From CAZMUD01 sp964569715 (GTDB lineage: Bacteria > Chloroflexota > Dehalococcoidia > Dehalococcoidales > UBA2162), in the NCBI GenBank assembly GCA_964569715.1, contig CAZMUD010000068.1, positions 1 through 6,000 of the forward strand: DNA of 6,000 bases, read 5' to 3'. Positions 5,875-6,000 of this stretch are shown here, piece after piece (the stretch's first letter is position 1; every line of letters starts with the position of its first letter). A model generated the notes under the pieces. The model was not told where the DNA came from. It ran no database searches and saw nothing but the letters and a program-made list of their open reading frames with translations. A program made the position numbers and the translations under genes.

Positions 5875-6000
5875 TCCCCCTCCCTTAGAAAGGGAGGGGG
5901 AATTGTATGCAAGAGAGGCTTCGCCTCTCTTTGACTCTCGTTTTGTATCTCTCTCCTTCAAAGGAGAGGGGGACGAAATTAAAAAGAGGGGCTGACGCCC
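5875..6000. repeat. Palindromic composite repeat, two diverged copies, second cut by window end
   Basis: Four hairpins stand in series. H1 (5875-5901) has perfect 12-bp arms, TCCCCCTCCCTT and AAGGGAGGGGGA, with an AGA loop. H2 (5911-5931) is AAGAGAGGC/GCCTCTCTT, 9 bp with a TTC loop. H3 (5949-5970) is CTCTCTCCTT/AAGGAGAGGG, 10 bp with one G-T pair and a CA loop. H4 (5989-6000) is GGGC-TGAC-GCCC preceded by AAGAG, and its right arm probably runs past the window. H1+H2 and H3+H4 share one design: a pyrimidine/purine hairpin ending in GGGGG, 10-11 nt of A/T-rich spacer, then an AAGAG(A/G)GGC hairpin. The copies are offset by about 73 nt. This looks like a REP-like or miniature non-coding repeat family; the hairpins could also terminate transcription entering from outside the window, but U tracts are weak. 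No gene is present in 5816-6000. Confidence 0.75.

Noticed and set aside
5911..5945. Strong intrinsic terminator at the second hairpin
   Set aside because: The stem is good, but the following bases (TTGACTCTCG) lack a U run adjacent to it, and no gene ending nearby on the plus strand needs it.
5875..6000. CRISPR array
   Set aside because: The repeated units are hairpins of differing sequence with short A/T spacers, not identical direct repeats separated by unique spacers of constant length.

Overview
The window is bacterial: SecG, the GatB subunit of tRNA-dependent amidotransferase, a good sigma70-type promoter and Shine-Dalgarno sites. The best guess for the host is a Chloroflexota bacterium of the Dehalococcoidia type. 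This rests on the overall look of the proteins and gene content, not on a search, and is only moderately secure.

Layout: (1) 1-1011, plus strand: the 3' part of an ABC-2 type transporter permease, cut by the window edge. (2) 1012-1060: a short convergent intergenic gap with weak hairpins. (3) 1061-5758, minus strand, read right to left: gatB, secG, a 127-nt gap, a 46-residue two-helix membrane protein, a 41-residue zinc-finger protein, a UbiA/MenA-type prenyltransferase and a cobalamin-binding radical SAM protein. (4) 5759-5815: the gatB leader and promoter (TTGTCA, 17 bp, TATACT, with an extended -10 TG). (5) 5875-6000: a cluster of strong hairpins forming two diverged copies of one composite palindromic repeat, the second cut by the window end.

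The four genes from 3938 down to 1061 are packed very tightly: a 3-nt gap, then an ATGA overlap, then a TAATG overlap. This implies translational coupling and probably a shared process. The two large members are a membrane prenyltransferase and a B12/radical SAM enzyme of a class that often performs C-methylation or similar chemistry at unactivated carbons. A reasonable inference is making or modifying a prenylated lipid or quinone; the substrate is unknown. The two small genes are easily missed: one is a membrane hairpin, the other carries eight Cys/His residues spaced somewhat like a B-box or double-zinc finger. gatB and secG upstream are housekeeping genes and may share the same transcript.

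The 127-nt gap between secG and the small membrane gene holds a 77-nt block closed by a perfect 6-bp inverted repeat, with a tRNA-like D-arm but no T-arm. It is described but not called as a tRNA.
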